Positions 6,728 through 14,099 of a stretch of DNA of 33,227 bases are shown here, piece by piece. The notes under the pieces were generated by a model that was not told where the DNA came from, searched no databases, and saw nothing but the letters and a program-made list of their open reading frames with translations. Source of the stretch: an uncultured Collinsella sp. (GTDB lineage Bacteria; Actinomycetota; Coriobacteriia; Coriobacteriales; Coriobacteriaceae); contig CAADSP010000007.1 of NCBI GenBank assembly GCA_900751755.1, positions 1 to 33,227 of the forward strand. Direction: 5' to 3'. The position numbers were made by a program, and so were the translations under genes. Position 1 is the first letter of the stretch. Each line of letters opens with the position of its first letter.

Positions 6728-8470
6728 ATGGCGAACGACAGCAAGACATGGCGGTGCGGAAAGTATGAGCTCAGCTTTGACCGTCCGCGCATCATGGGCG
6801 TCCTCAACGTGACGCCCGATTCGTTTAGCGATGGCGGGGAGCACTTCGACCCGGATGCCGCCATCGAGTACGGCCTGGCGATGCTCGACGCGGGCTCCCA
6901 CATCATCGACGTGGGCGGCGAGTCCACGCGCCCCGGTTTTACCCCGGTCAACCCCGACGAGGAGGCTCGCCGCGTGCTGCCCGTGGTGCGCGCGCTGGCC
7001 AAGGAGGGCGCCATCGTCTCGATCGACACGCGTCATGTGGCGGTTGCCAAGGCGGCCGTGCGCTGCGGCGCCTCGATCGTCAACGACGTGACCGGCTTCA
7101 CCGATCCCAAGATGGTCGAGTTTGTTAAGACGAGCACCTGCGGCGTCATCGTGATGCATGCCGGCGAGGTCGCCGCGCCCACCCGCACGCACGCAACGGT
7201 GCAGCTCGATACCTCGGCAGCGGCGTTTGTTGCCGAGAAGGCGCGCGAGGCGGCTGCCGAGGCTGCGCGTGAGGCCGAGAAGCCGGCTCGCCGCCGTCGC
7301 GGCAAGTTGCTGGGCGAGCCTAAGCCGGAGGCCAAGCTTCCGGGCGGCGTGGTGCAGCCCTCGTTGCCGTTTGGCGAACCGGAGCCCACGTCCGAGCCTG
7401 CAAGCGAGCAGGAGACGCCGGCCGCCGAGCAGGTTGCTGCCGCCGAGACCGTCGCGCCCGCGCCCGAGGCCGCGCCCGCAGCCACCGAGGTCGCATCGGA
7501 GTCCAATGACCACCTGGCAGCCATGATGCGCCGCAGCGCCCGCCGCGAGGAAGCCTACGTGCCCACCTCGCAGCTCCGCCGCTTCACCCTGCCCGATTCG
7601 GCGCCCATCATGCGCCGCGTTATGGGCTTTCTGTCCGACCAGGCCCGCACGCTCATCCATGCCGGCGTGTCGCGCGACCGCATCTGCATTGATCCTGGCC
7701 CGGGCTTTGGTAAGTCGGCTAACGAGGACATCGTCATCCAGCGCGAGACTGCCAAGATGGCGTCACTGGGCTATCCGCTCATGTGCGCCGTGTCGCGCAA
7801 GCGCTTTGTGGGCGCCGTCTCGGGCGTGACCGAGGCTGCCGAGCGCGATGCCGCTACGTTTGGCGTGTGCCTGGGCGCCATCCAGGCCGGTGCCAACATC
7901 GTGCGCGTGCACGACGCCGCGGGTTTTGCGCAGTTCCTGAACGGTTACTGGGCGGTTGCCAAGCCGCAGCCGCGCCGCGCGTTTGTGGCTGTGGGCTCCA
8001 ACCTGGGGCATCGCTGCGACAACATCCGCGCTGCACGCGAGATGATCGCCGAGATTCCACTCACCTGCGTGTCCAACTCCTCCAAGATCTACGAGAGCGA
8101 GCCTGCCTACGAGACGCGCCAGGACGCGTTTGCCAACGCCGTCATCGAGATCAAGACCGAGCTGGCGCCGTTGGTGCTGCTCGACGAGCTTATGAAGATC
8201 GAGGCCGAGCTGGGGCGCGACCGCTCCAAAAAGGCCAAGGCCAACGGTCCGCGCACCATCGACCTGGACCTGCTGTGGATGGACGGCGAGACCCACGGCG
8301 GCAAAAAGCTGCGCCTGCCGCATCCGCTGATCGGCGAACGCGATTTTGTGCTGGTGCCGCTCGAGGACCTGATGCACGACCCGGCGCGGTTCTTCCGCTA
8401 CAACGGCGTCGAGGTCAAGGAGCCCGAGGACCGCGTGGGCCATATCGTGGGCGAATTGGGGCGTATGTAG
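6728..8470 (+). CDS. folP-folK: Fused dihydropteroate synthase - HPPK (FolP-FolK) with large internal insert
   Basis: Performs two folate-pathway steps: HPPK pyrophosphorylates hydroxymethyl-dihydropterin, and DHPS joins it to p-aminobenzoate. DHPS motifs in the 580-residue protein are NVTPDSFSDGG (27-37), DVGGESTRPG (61-70), SIDTR (98-102), NDVTG (119-123), DPGPGFGKS (322-330), SRKRF (356-360) and RVHD (393-396). HPPK follows from about 419: AVGSNLGHRCDN, SKIYESEPAY, NGPRTIDLDLLW and LPHPLIGERDFVLVPL. Between VMH (142-144) and the DPG motif there are about 178 residues, where simple DHPS enzymes have about 50. The excess is Ala/Glu/Pro-rich with an RRRRGK patch. The start is ATG 6728, six bases after AGGAGG; ATG 6722 abuts that site. 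No folB is fused. The stop is followed immediately by the next ATG. Confidence 0.95.
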   Translation: MANDSKTWRCGKYELSFDRPRIMGVLNVTPDSFSDGGEHFDPDAAIEYGLAMLDAGSHIIDVGGESTRPGFTPVNPDEEARRVLPVVRALAKEGAIVSIDTRHVAVAKAAVRCGASIVNDVTGFTDPKMVEFVKTSTCGVIVMHAGEVAAPTRTHATVQLDTSAAAFVAEKAREAAAEAAREAEKPARRRRGKLLGEPKPEAKLPGGVVQPSLPFGEPEPTSEPASEQETPAAEQVAAAETVAPAPEAAPAATEVASESNDHLAAMMRRSARREEAYVPTSQLRRFTLPDSAPIMRRVMGFLSDQARTLIHAGVSRDRICIDPGPGFGKSANEDIVIQRETAKMASLGYPLMCAVSRKRFVGAVSGVTEAAERDAATFGVCLGAIQAGANIVRVHDAAGFAQFLNGYWAVAKPQPRRAFVAVGSNLGHRCDNIRAAREMIAEIPLTCVSNSSKIYESEPAYETRQDAFANAVIEIKTELAPLVLLDELMKIEAELGRDRSKKAKANGPRTIDLDLLWMDGETHGGKKLRLPHPLIGERDFVLVPLEDLMHDPARFFRYNGVEVKEPEDRVGHIVGELGRM

Positions 8471-9172
8471 ATGATCGAGATGAATGCTGTTGTCGCTGGC
8501 ACCGAGCTCGACGCGGCGCGCGACGCGGGCCGCGAGGGCATGTCCGCGGGCTGGTGCGCGTGGAGCGCGGGCGATGCATCGCTGATGTTTTCGCTGGTCG
8601 TGCGCCCCGATGTGAACATGCATGCCTTCCACGGCCTGCCGTTTGTGGCGGCTATGGGCATGATGGACGCGCTTGTGGGCACGGCTTCGACGCCGGGGTT
8701 GGGCCTTGCCGGTAAGGTGGGTATCCAGTGGCCGAGCGATATCGTGTGCGGTGCGCCTGCGTTTGAGACGTCGCTCGCGCGTGTTGCCGTGAACGGCGGT
8801 GCCGGTGCTGCGGGCATGTTCGGTGCCGTGACGGTGGATATTGAGCGTTCGGCGCTGAGCGAGCTTGGTGTGGACGTGGCTGACGAAGCGCTGGTCGAGA
8901 CGCTGGCCGCCGCCGTGCTGGCCCGCGTGGACGCCTGGGCGGTTGTTGCCAACACGCCGCAAGGCGCCGCAGGGCCGCTGGCTCCCGTGCTGGGCGAGTA
9001 CTTCGACATGGTGCCGCTGCTGGGCCGCCAGGTTGCGGCGGTGTCTCCCAACGGCTTGCCGCTTGCGGTCGGTGTGTTTGCGGGCCTGGACATCTGGGGC
9101 CGCGCGACCATCAAGACCGATGCCGGCGAGCAGGAGTTTCCGCCCGAGGCCGTACGAATTCGCGGGCTGTAA
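8471..9172 (+). CDS. Degenerate biotin--protein ligase-like protein (BirA/LplA fold)
   Basis: The 233-residue protein looks like a biotin ligase core followed by the small BirA C-terminal domain. LMFSLVVRPDV matches the strand after the biotin loop, and IQWPSDIV sits where ligases have KWPNDI. The C-terminal GVFAGLDIWGRATIKT and FPPEAVRIRGL resemble the SH3-like domain end (GEVxLR). The glycine/arginine biotinyl-AMP loop (GRGRxGR) is absent: TELDAARDAGREG runs almost directly to the FSLVVRP strand. The catalytic Lys of KWPND is Gln. It is therefore probably not an active ligase, or acts on another substrate. It starts immediately after the folP-folK stop, so it is translationally coupled to it. 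Family assignment is by motif resemblance and is moderately sure. Confidence 0.65.
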   Translation: MIEMNAVVAGTELDAARDAGREGMSAGWCAWSAGDASLMFSLVVRPDVNMHAFHGLPFVAAMGMMDALVGTASTPGLGLAGKVGIQWPSDIVCGAPAFETSLARVAVNGGAGAAGMFGAVTVDIERSALSELGVDVADEALVETLAAAVLARVDAWAVVANTPQGAAGPLAPVLGEYFDMVPLLGRQVAAVSPNGLPLAVGVFAGLDIWGRATIKTDAGEQEFPPEAVRIRGL

Positions 9173-9212
9173 CGCGAGGCGCCCGCGCTCAAAGATAACG
9201 ATGACAACGGAA

Positions 9213-9243
9213 GCTCTCCTCGGCTTGCACCGGGGAGGGCTTT
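9213..9243 (+). terminator. Rho-independent terminator after the folP-folK operon
   Basis: An 11-bp stem GCTCTCCTCGG / CCGGGGAGGGC (9213-9223 with 9230-9240, two G-U pairs) with loop CTTGCA, followed by TTTG. It is 40 bases past the stop of the biotin-ligase-like gene. Confidence 0.75.
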
Positions 9244-9265
9244 GCGTGACTGCGGGGTGGCACCT

Positions 9266-9316
9266 CGGACCTATTCATCAAAACTGAAAAATTTTCGTTT
9301 TTGAGGAATAGGACCG
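9266..9316. repeat. 51-bp intergenic hairpin between convergent genes
   Basis: Arms 9266-9290 and 9292-9316 match at 21 of 25 positions around a one-base centre (CGGACCTATTC... and ...GAATAGGACCG). It has runs of A before and T after the centre. It lies between the upstream terminator and the end of the minus-strand coaX gene. It has no clear terminator role and resembles the hairpin at 4799-4867 in style and in the words GGAATAG and CGTTTTTG. Confidence 0.65.
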
Positions 9317-9367
9317 ATGCATTGCTTAGTCCGCCGCTCGCGCCCGTGCTCGACTTAAGCCCCTGTC

Positions 9368-10141
9368 CTATCCCAGCTCCTGCATGCGGCGGTAGATTTC
9401 GCAGATACCCTTGATGGTGAGCTGTCCGTCGACCACGTCGAAGGCATCGGTCGAATCGGCGACGATGCTGGCGAGACCGCCCGTGGCGATAACGGTGGCA
9501 TCCTCGCGGCCCAGCTCGCGCTTCATGCGCGCGACCAGGCCCTCAGCCATGGCGGCGGCGCCCGTTACGGCGCCGACCTTGATGCACTCCTCGGTATCGC
9601 GGCCGATGGCGTGCTCGGGCGCCTCGAGCGGCACGCTGGCGAGCTTGGCGGCACGGGCGGCAAGCGCGTCCATGGAGATGCGGATGCCCGGCGCGATCGC
9701 TCCGCCAATGTAATAACCGTCCTCATCGATGACGTCGATATTGGTCGCGGTGCCAAAGTCCACCACGATTGCCGGCGCGCCGTAGAAAGTCTCGGCCGCA
9801 ACGGCGTTGGCGACGCGATCGGCACCTACGGCCTGGGGGCGCGCCGCGCGCAGCTTGGTCACCGCGGCCGTCTGCGGCCCGATGACGATGGCGTCCGCGG
9901 CAATGCGGTCGGCCACGGCGTGCCACTCGCGCGAGAGCTGCGGCACCACGCCCGCAAAGGCGATTGCGTCGACCGCATCGAGCGAAAGGCCGTACATCTT
10001 AAAGAAACCCATCAGGCGCACGTGGATCTCGTCGGCGGTATAGGAGCGGTCGGTGGGCATACGCCACGACTGCACCAGCTCGTCTCCGTCAAACAGGCCC
10101 ATGGCCGTCTGCGTGTTTCCCATATCGATAGCGAGCAGCAT
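9368..10141 (-). CDS. coaX: Type III pantothenate kinase
   Basis: Phosphorylates pantothenate, the first step of coenzyme A synthesis; the type III enzyme is unrelated to CoaA and not CoA-feedback-inhibited. The 257-residue protein has the acetate-kinase-fold phosphate loop LLAIDMGNTQTAMGLF at its N terminus. It also has GADRVANAVAA (about 106), VVDFGTATNIDVID (about 122-135), GGAIAPGIRISMDAL and a late ATGGLAS. All are hallmarks of CoaX. The start is ATG 10141, with GGGAG six bases upstream on its strand. An in-frame ATG at 10162 would add seven residues before the conserved start and has no such site. The gene converges on the folP-folK operon. Confidence 0.95.
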   Translation of the reverse strand: MLLAIDMGNTQTAMGLFDGDELVQSWRMPTDRSYTADEIHVRLMGFFKMYGLSLDAVDAIAFAGVVPQLSREWHAVADRIAADAIVIGPQTAAVTKLRAARPQAVGADRVANAVAAETFYGAPAIVVDFGTATNIDVIDEDGYYIGGAIAPGIRISMDALAARAAKLASVPLEAPEHAIGRDTEECIKVGAVTGAAAMAEGLVARMKRELGREDATVIATGGLASIVADSTDAFDVVDGQLTIKGICEIYRRMQELG

Positions 10142-10338
10142 GTCTACTCCCAGTGTTGGCATAAAAGGACGCGCACCATTGTATACGCGCCGCCGACGGC
10201 GCTCGGCTGCGATTCGTTTACGGTGATAGGGGCTGAGGGGTTTTAAATATGAAGGAATTATGCTCTACGAGATTTTCCTTGCCGCTTACCGAACTCCCGC
10301 GTAATATTCTTTCTTGCGCACATGAAGCGCCCAGACAT

Positions 10339-10415
10339 TGCGGGGTGGAGCAGTCTGGTAGCTCGCCGGGCTCATAACCCGGAGGTCGTAGGTTCAAATC
10401 CTGCCCCCGCGACCA
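10339..10415 (+). tRNA. Initiator tRNA-fMet (CAT anticodon)
   Basis: A 77-base cloverleaf: acceptor TGCGGGG / CCCCGCG, D arm GAGC-AGTCTGGTA-GCTC, anticodon arm CCGGG-CTCATAA-CCCGG, T arm GTAGG-TTCAAAT-CCTGC, A73 and encoded CCA. Three consecutive G-C pairs flank the CAT loop (GGG/CCC), which is the initiator hallmark. Position 1-72 is T-G, a non-Watson-Crick pair as initiators require (usually C-A). Confidence 0.96.
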
Positions 10416-10424
10416 AGAACTTGC

Positions 10425-10454
10425 AGCTCGTCGGCCTAGCCGGCGAGCTTTTTT
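10425..10454 (+). terminator. Rho-independent terminator of the tRNA-fMet transcript
   Basis: An 11-bp stem AGCTCGTCGGC / GCCGGCGAGCT (10425-10435 with 10439-10449, one T-G pair), loop CTA, then a run of Ts. It begins nine bases after the tRNA 3' end. Confidence 0.9.
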
Positions 10455-10503
10455 GTTATTTCGGGACCGTGTTTTCGATCCAATTCTCGGCCTCTCAAAC
10501 AAA

Positions 10504-10802
10504 ATCTCAATCTGTAACAGCTAGACCCGATTTGGACGGCTAGGTGTTACAGATCGAGATATACCGGTGGGTTGGGTCCCGTTTGTCTAAATCTGTAACA
10601 CGAGGGACGGATTTTGCCGAGTTGTTGTTACAGATCGAGATTTTCTGGCAGGCTAGATTGGTTTGTCTCGATCTGTAACAGGTAGGGGTCAAAAGTGGGC
10701 CTAGCTGTTACAGATCTAGATTGTTGAGGATGGGTAGAGAGGAATATCTTGATCTGTAACAGTAAGACCCGGTTTTGCTGAGCAACTGTTACAGATTAAG
10801 AC
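10504..10802. repeat. Array of eight alternating 16-bp repeats forming four tandem hairpins, 80-81 bp period
   Basis: Four 57-bp units lie at 10504-10560, 10585-10641, 10665-10721 and 10746-10802. Each has a left arm ending ATCTGTAACA and a right arm starting TGTTACAGAT, separated by exactly 25 bases. Units are separated by 23-24 bases, so arm centres fall every 39-41 bp in alternating orientation. Central 25-mers are related: three read approximately AGACCCG-TTTTG, and the third unit is like the first in reverse complement. In unit 1 the pairing continues through CTAG/CTAG. The array fills the space between the tRNA-fMet terminator and the flavoenzyme gene. It may be a multi-operator regulatory region or a decayed tandem palindromic element. 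Confidence 0.9.
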
Positions 10803-10943
10803 AAATCGCCGCCCCCCCCTGCCCCATCCCCCTGCCGCCACCTGATATTCGCCGATTTTCGTTGTGCTGTCGTGCTCCCATGCCATATCCTCTAGGCAAC
10901 TACGCGGCATCATCGCCGCCGCGCCTACAAGAGAGGAATGTCC

Positions 10944-12974
10944 ATGACCGCACCTGCATCCAAGCTGCTCCAGCCCATTACGGTTGGCCCCCTTGAGCTC
11001 AAGAACCGCATTATGTTCCCGCCGCTGACCACCGGCTACGAGGAGCGCGACGGCTCCATCGGCGAGCGCAGCCTGGCTTTTTACGAGCGCCTGGCCCGTG
11101 GCGGCGTGAGCTACATCGTCATCGGCGACGTCGCTCCCGTCATGACCGCGAGCCCCACGCCCAAGTTGGCAACCGACGCCCAGATCCCCACGTTTAAGGC
11201 GCTGGCCGACGCCGTCCACAAGCACGGTGCCAAGGTTGCGCTGCAGCTATTCCACCCCGAGTACGACGTGCCTGGTGTCGGCCGCATGGTCATGGGCTCC
11301 ATGGCCGCTGCCAAGGCCGCGCAGGAGGCCAAGGCCGCCGGCGACGAGGAGACCTTTGCCGCCAAGATGGCCGAGTCCAACGAGATCCGCAATCAGGCAT
11401 ACGCCAAGCTGCACCACGACATGCAGCACTTTGTGAACGAGGCGAGCGTAGAACAGCTCACCCAGATCAAGGAGGCCATCGCTGCCTCGGCCGCCCGCGC
11501 GCAGCAGGCCGGCATCGACGCCATCGAGGTCCACGGCGACCGTCTGGTGGGTTCGCTGTGCTCGGCAATTCTCAACCAGCGCACCGACGAGTATGGTGGC
11601 TCGTTCGAGAACCGCGTCCGCTACGCGCTGGAGGTCGTCGCCGCCATTAAGGAGGCCGCGCCGCAGCTGATGGTGGAGTACAAGCTCCCCGTGATTATGG
11701 AGAACCCCGACGGCACGCCGCGCGGCAAGGGCGGCCTGCAGCCCGACGAGGCCTGCGAGTTTGCCAAGCTGCTCGAGGGCGCCGGCATCGACATGATCCA
11801 GGTTGCACAGGCCAACCACACCGGCAACATGGGTGACACCATTCCGCCCATGGGCGCCATGCCCTACAACTGGACGCTGTCCGTGGCCGAGCGCGTCAAG
11901 GCCCTGGTCTCCGTGCCGGTGGCAACCGTGGGCCGTGTTGTCTCGGTCGAGGCCGGAGAGAAGATTCTGGAAGACGGCGCGGCAGACATCATCGCCTATG
12001 GCCGCTCGCTCATGTGCGACCCCGACATTGCGCTGAAGGCTGCCACGGGTGAGCCCATCCGCGAGTGCCTCAACTGCAACAAGGGCTGCGTCGATGCGAT
12101 TCAAAACCGCAAGTACATCTCGTGCGTGCTCAATGCCGAGAACGGCGATGAGGCGACCATCGCCATTAAGCCGGGCGAGGGCGACAAGAAGATCGCCGTG
12201 GTGGGCGGCGGCATCGCCGGTCTGGAGGCCGCGCGCGTGGCGGCCAAGCGCGGCTACGACGTGACCGTCTACGAGGCGAGCGATCATCTGGGCGGCCAGA
12301 TTGTGCTGGCGGCCGCGCCTCCGCGCAAGGACGAGATCATGCGCTCCGTCGAGTACTACGAGAAGATTCTGCCCGGCCTGGGCGTGAAGGTTGAGCTCAA
12401 CCATGCCGCTACCGCTGAGGACCTCAACGCCGCCGACGCCGCGATTGTGGCCGTGGGCGCGCACGACGTGGTCATCCCCGTTCCGGGTGCCGATTCGGAG
12501 AAGGTCGTCTCGAGCTGGGACGTGCTGGCCGGCAAGGCTGAGCTCAGCGGGCGCATCGCCGTCATTGGCGGTGGCCTGGTGGGCACCGAGACTGCCGAGT
12601 ACCTGCTGCAGCACGGCTGCGAGGTGGCGATCGTGGAGATGCTCGACAAGATTGCCGCGGGCGAGTCCGAGACCATTCTGCCGCTGATTATGAGCGATTT
12701 TGCAGAGCACAACGTGGAGCAGCACGTGAAGACCCGTCTAACCGCCGTTACCGACGAGGGCGTGGAGGCTATTCGTACTGCCGAAGACGGCGCCGAGGAG
12801 CCGGTGAAGATTGCCTGCGATTACGTGGTGATGGCCGTGGGCTCCAAGGCCAACGCGTTTGACCTGGACGGCGTGACGGTGCCCGTGACCTGCGTGGGCG
12901 ACTGCTCGGGCGAGCGCACCGCCGATATTGCGAGCGCCATTCGCACGGCATATAACGCGGCCAACGAGCTGTAG
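10944..12974 (+). CDS. NADH:flavin oxidoreductase / 2,4-dienoyl-CoA reductase-like flavoenzyme (old yellow enzyme family)
   Basis: Iron-sulfur flavoprotein that uses NAD(P)H to reduce an unsaturated or aromatic substrate through FAD, a [4Fe-4S] cluster and FMN. Residues 5-370 form the FMN-binding TIM barrel (LLQPITVGPLELKNRIMFPP; FYERLARGGVSYIVIGD; RTDEYGGSFENRVRYALEVV). The cluster ligands are C375, C378, C382 and C394 (C-x2-C-x3-C-x11-C). Two Rossmann motifs follow: AVVGGGIAGLEAA (about 418) and AVIGGGLVGTETAEY (about 538). Architecture and length match bile-acid/dienoyl-CoA/trimethylamine-dehydrogenase-like enzymes. The substrate is unknown. GAGAGG at 10931-10936 suits ATG 10944; ATG 10938 is too close. 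An Ala/Glu/Lys-rich stretch around residues 118-165 replaces a barrel loop and is longer than I expect. Confidence 0.9.
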   Translation: MTAPASKLLQPITVGPLELKNRIMFPPLTTGYEERDGSIGERSLAFYERLARGGVSYIVIGDVAPVMTASPTPKLATDAQIPTFKALADAVHKHGAKVALQLFHPEYDVPGVGRMVMGSMAAAKAAQEAKAAGDEETFAAKMAESNEIRNQAYAKLHHDMQHFVNEASVEQLTQIKEAIAASAARAQQAGIDAIEVHGDRLVGSLCSAILNQRTDEYGGSFENRVRYALEVVAAIKEAAPQLMVEYKLPVIMENPDGTPRGKGGLQPDEACEFAKLLEGAGIDMIQVAQANHTGNMGDTIPPMGAMPYNWTLSVAERVKALVSVPVATVGRVVSVEAGEKILEDGAADIIAYGRSLMCDPDIALKAATGEPIRECLNCNKGCVDAIQNRKYISCVLNAENGDEATIAIKPGEGDKKIAVVGGGIAGLEAARVAAKRGYDVTVYEASDHLGGQIVLAAAPPRKDEIMRSVEYYEKILPGLGVKVELNHAATAEDLNAADAAIVAVGAHDVVIPVPGADSEKVVSSWDVLAGKAELSGRIAVIGGGLVGTETAEYLLQHGCEVAIVEMLDKIAAGESETILPLIMSDFAEHNVEQHVKTRLTAVTDEGVEAIRTAEDGAEEPVKIACDYVVMAVGSKANAFDLDGVTVPVTCVGDCSGERTADIASAIRTAYNAANEL

Positions 12975-13046
12975 CTAACATCGCGGCGGGGCGGGGCGGT
13001 AGCACGGATTCGCCTCGCCCGGCTGCGTCCCATCGGGTGTCAACCG

Positions 13047-13084
13047 GGGCGGGGTCTGCAAGCGCAGCAGGTCCCGCCCTTTTT
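13047..13084 (+). terminator. Rho-independent terminator of the flavoenzyme gene
   Basis: GGGCGGG (13047-13053) pairs with CCCGCCC (13073-13079). An inner CTGC/GCAG stem continues it with a small bulge, followed by five Ts. It lies about 70 bases after the stop codon. Confidence 0.8.
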
Positions 13085-13413
13085 GTTTTGCTCCGGTGGT
13101 TGGCAATGCGCGCTAATCATGAGGAGTGAGGACGTCTACTGCCTTGCAAACCGCTCAAAATTATTAGGGGAGGGGTTAATAATTATATCCTCTATACCAA
13201 AGGACAAAAAGAGATGCCAATTTTGTTGGCAAGCGAATGACGATTGGCTGCGAGCTAGCTACCAGCGTAAATAATCGATAAAGAAATGTCGTTAATTGAT
13301 GTCAAATGCCCAGATGCCACCGTTGCAATTTTCAGTTAACTGTTACGCGCGAACAGCAAATGCTACTATCTAACATGCACGCTAGAAAGCAGATTAACGG
13401 TTAAGGCTAAGAA
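13085..13413 (+). promoter_or_regulatory. AT-rich leader with palindromes upstream of the double-HTH gene
   Basis: About 330 bases with no supported gene, clearly lower in GC than its surroundings. Palindromes: AATTATTA-N10-TAATAATT (13159-13184), GCCAA-TTTTG-TTGGC (13216-13230) and CTGTT-N7-AACAG (13340-13356). A -10-like TACTAT (13364-13369) follows the last palindrome. This is a plausible regulatory region for the HTH protein. A 63-codon open frame at 13083-13274 has no ribosome site or recognisable features. Confidence 0.4.
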
Positions 13414-13818
13414 GTGGCAGGTATGTCGGAAGCAACTAGGACTCGTACGCATGCGCCCGAGGTTAGGCAGCGCGCCGTCGAGATCCTCCAAGAGGGGGTC
13501 GGTCACCGCGCCCTCGCCGCAAAGCTTGGCATTCCCCAGGCCACGGCTCGTCAGTGGGCCCGCGCATATGCCGTGGGCGGTGCCGACGCCGTGCTCAACG
13601 CGGGCGCTCGTCATCACACCTATTCGTACGACGTAAAGCTCGCCGTGGTTAAGGACCGTTTGGAAAACGGCCTGACGGTTCGCGAGGCCATGATCAAGCA
13701 CGGGATTCCCAGTGAGTCTTCAGTCAAGGCTTGGTGCCGCCAGTATCGCGAGAGCGGTGAGTCCGCGCTGGTCGATAAGCCGCGCGGTCGCAAGCCGCGC
13801 GTTAAGCGGGCAGAGTAG
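13414..13818 (+). CDS. Double helix-turn-helix protein, IS3 OrfA-like orphan
   Basis: The basic 134-residue protein has two tandem HTH units. The first, about 14-62, contains RQRAVEILQEGVGHRALAAK and GIPQATARQWARAY. The second, about 70-118, contains SYDVKLAVVKDRLENGLTVR and GIPSESSVKAWCRQYRESG. A basic tail follows (KPRGRKPRVKRAE). This is the layout of the DNA-binding OrfA of IS3/IS150-type insertion sequences. No OrfB transposase, inverted ends or target duplication follow; a strong terminator closes the transcript nine bases after the stop. It may be a domesticated transposase fragment working as a DNA-binding protein, or an IS remnant. Start is GTG 13414 (AAGG eight bases upstream) or ATG 13423. 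Confidence 0.75.
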   Translation: MAGMSEATRTRTHAPEVRQRAVEILQEGVGHRALAAKLGIPQATARQWARAYAVGGADAVLNAGARHHTYSYDVKLAVVKDRLENGLTVREAMIKHGIPSESSVKAWCRQYRESGESALVDKPRGRKPRVKRAE

Positions 13819-13826
13819 CAAGAGGG

Positions 13827-13849
13827 TGCGCCCGCGGGGGCGCATTTTT
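13827..13849 (+). terminator. Rho-independent terminator of the double-HTH gene
   Basis: A perfect 7-bp stem TGCGCCC / GGGCGCA (13827-13833 with 13838-13844), loop GCGG, then TTTTT. Confidence 0.92.
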
Positions 13850-14042
13850 CTTGCCGCGCCAACTTTTCGGACCGGCGCGAGCCTATCGGGACATCCTCCA
13901 AGGTGACCAATAAACCGCGCGCAGTGCCTGCGCGCCCATCGCTGCGGTAAGGAAACGTCACTCCTCTGCTCCAAAGCGGACAGACTCCTTGCCCCGTACG
14001 CCTAAAACTCCCCACTTGACCGAAAACCCGCCGCGGCTACTC

Positions 14043-14063
14043 CTCAATTGAGCTATAACGTTA
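14043..14063 (+). promoter_or_regulatory. Palindromic sites upstream of the hydrogenase operon
   Basis: The perfect 10-mer palindrome CTCAATTGAG (14043-14052) is followed by TAACGTTA (14056-14063), and a second CAATTG lies at 14066-14071. They sit 30-57 bases before the first hydrogenase gene, where a regulator or promoter would be expected. The rest of 13850-14042 holds nothing else recognised. Confidence 0.3.
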
Positions 14064-14099
14064 AACAATTGCAGCGTTTTTGCATGGGGGAGCGATGGT

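Noticed and set aside
10504..10802. CRISPR array
   Set aside because: Repeats alternate in orientation, are only 16 bp, and the 25-base inner segments are related to each other rather than unique. No cas gene is in the window.
10339..10802. tRNA-linked attachment site of an integrated element
   Set aside because: No integrase, no repeated tRNA 3' end and no phage or plasmid genes are present in the flanks.
11247..12725. 492-codon minus-strand open frame opposite the flavoenzyme
   Set aside because: It is a shadow frame; the plus strand carries FMN, FeS and Rossmann motifs throughout.
13083..13274. 63-codon small protein in the AT-rich leader
   Set aside because: It begins inside the terminator T-run of the previous gene, has no Shine-Dalgarno and shows no recognisable sequence.
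13414..13818. Active IS3-family insertion sequence
   Set aside because: No OrfB, no terminal inverted repeats and no target duplication could be found around it.
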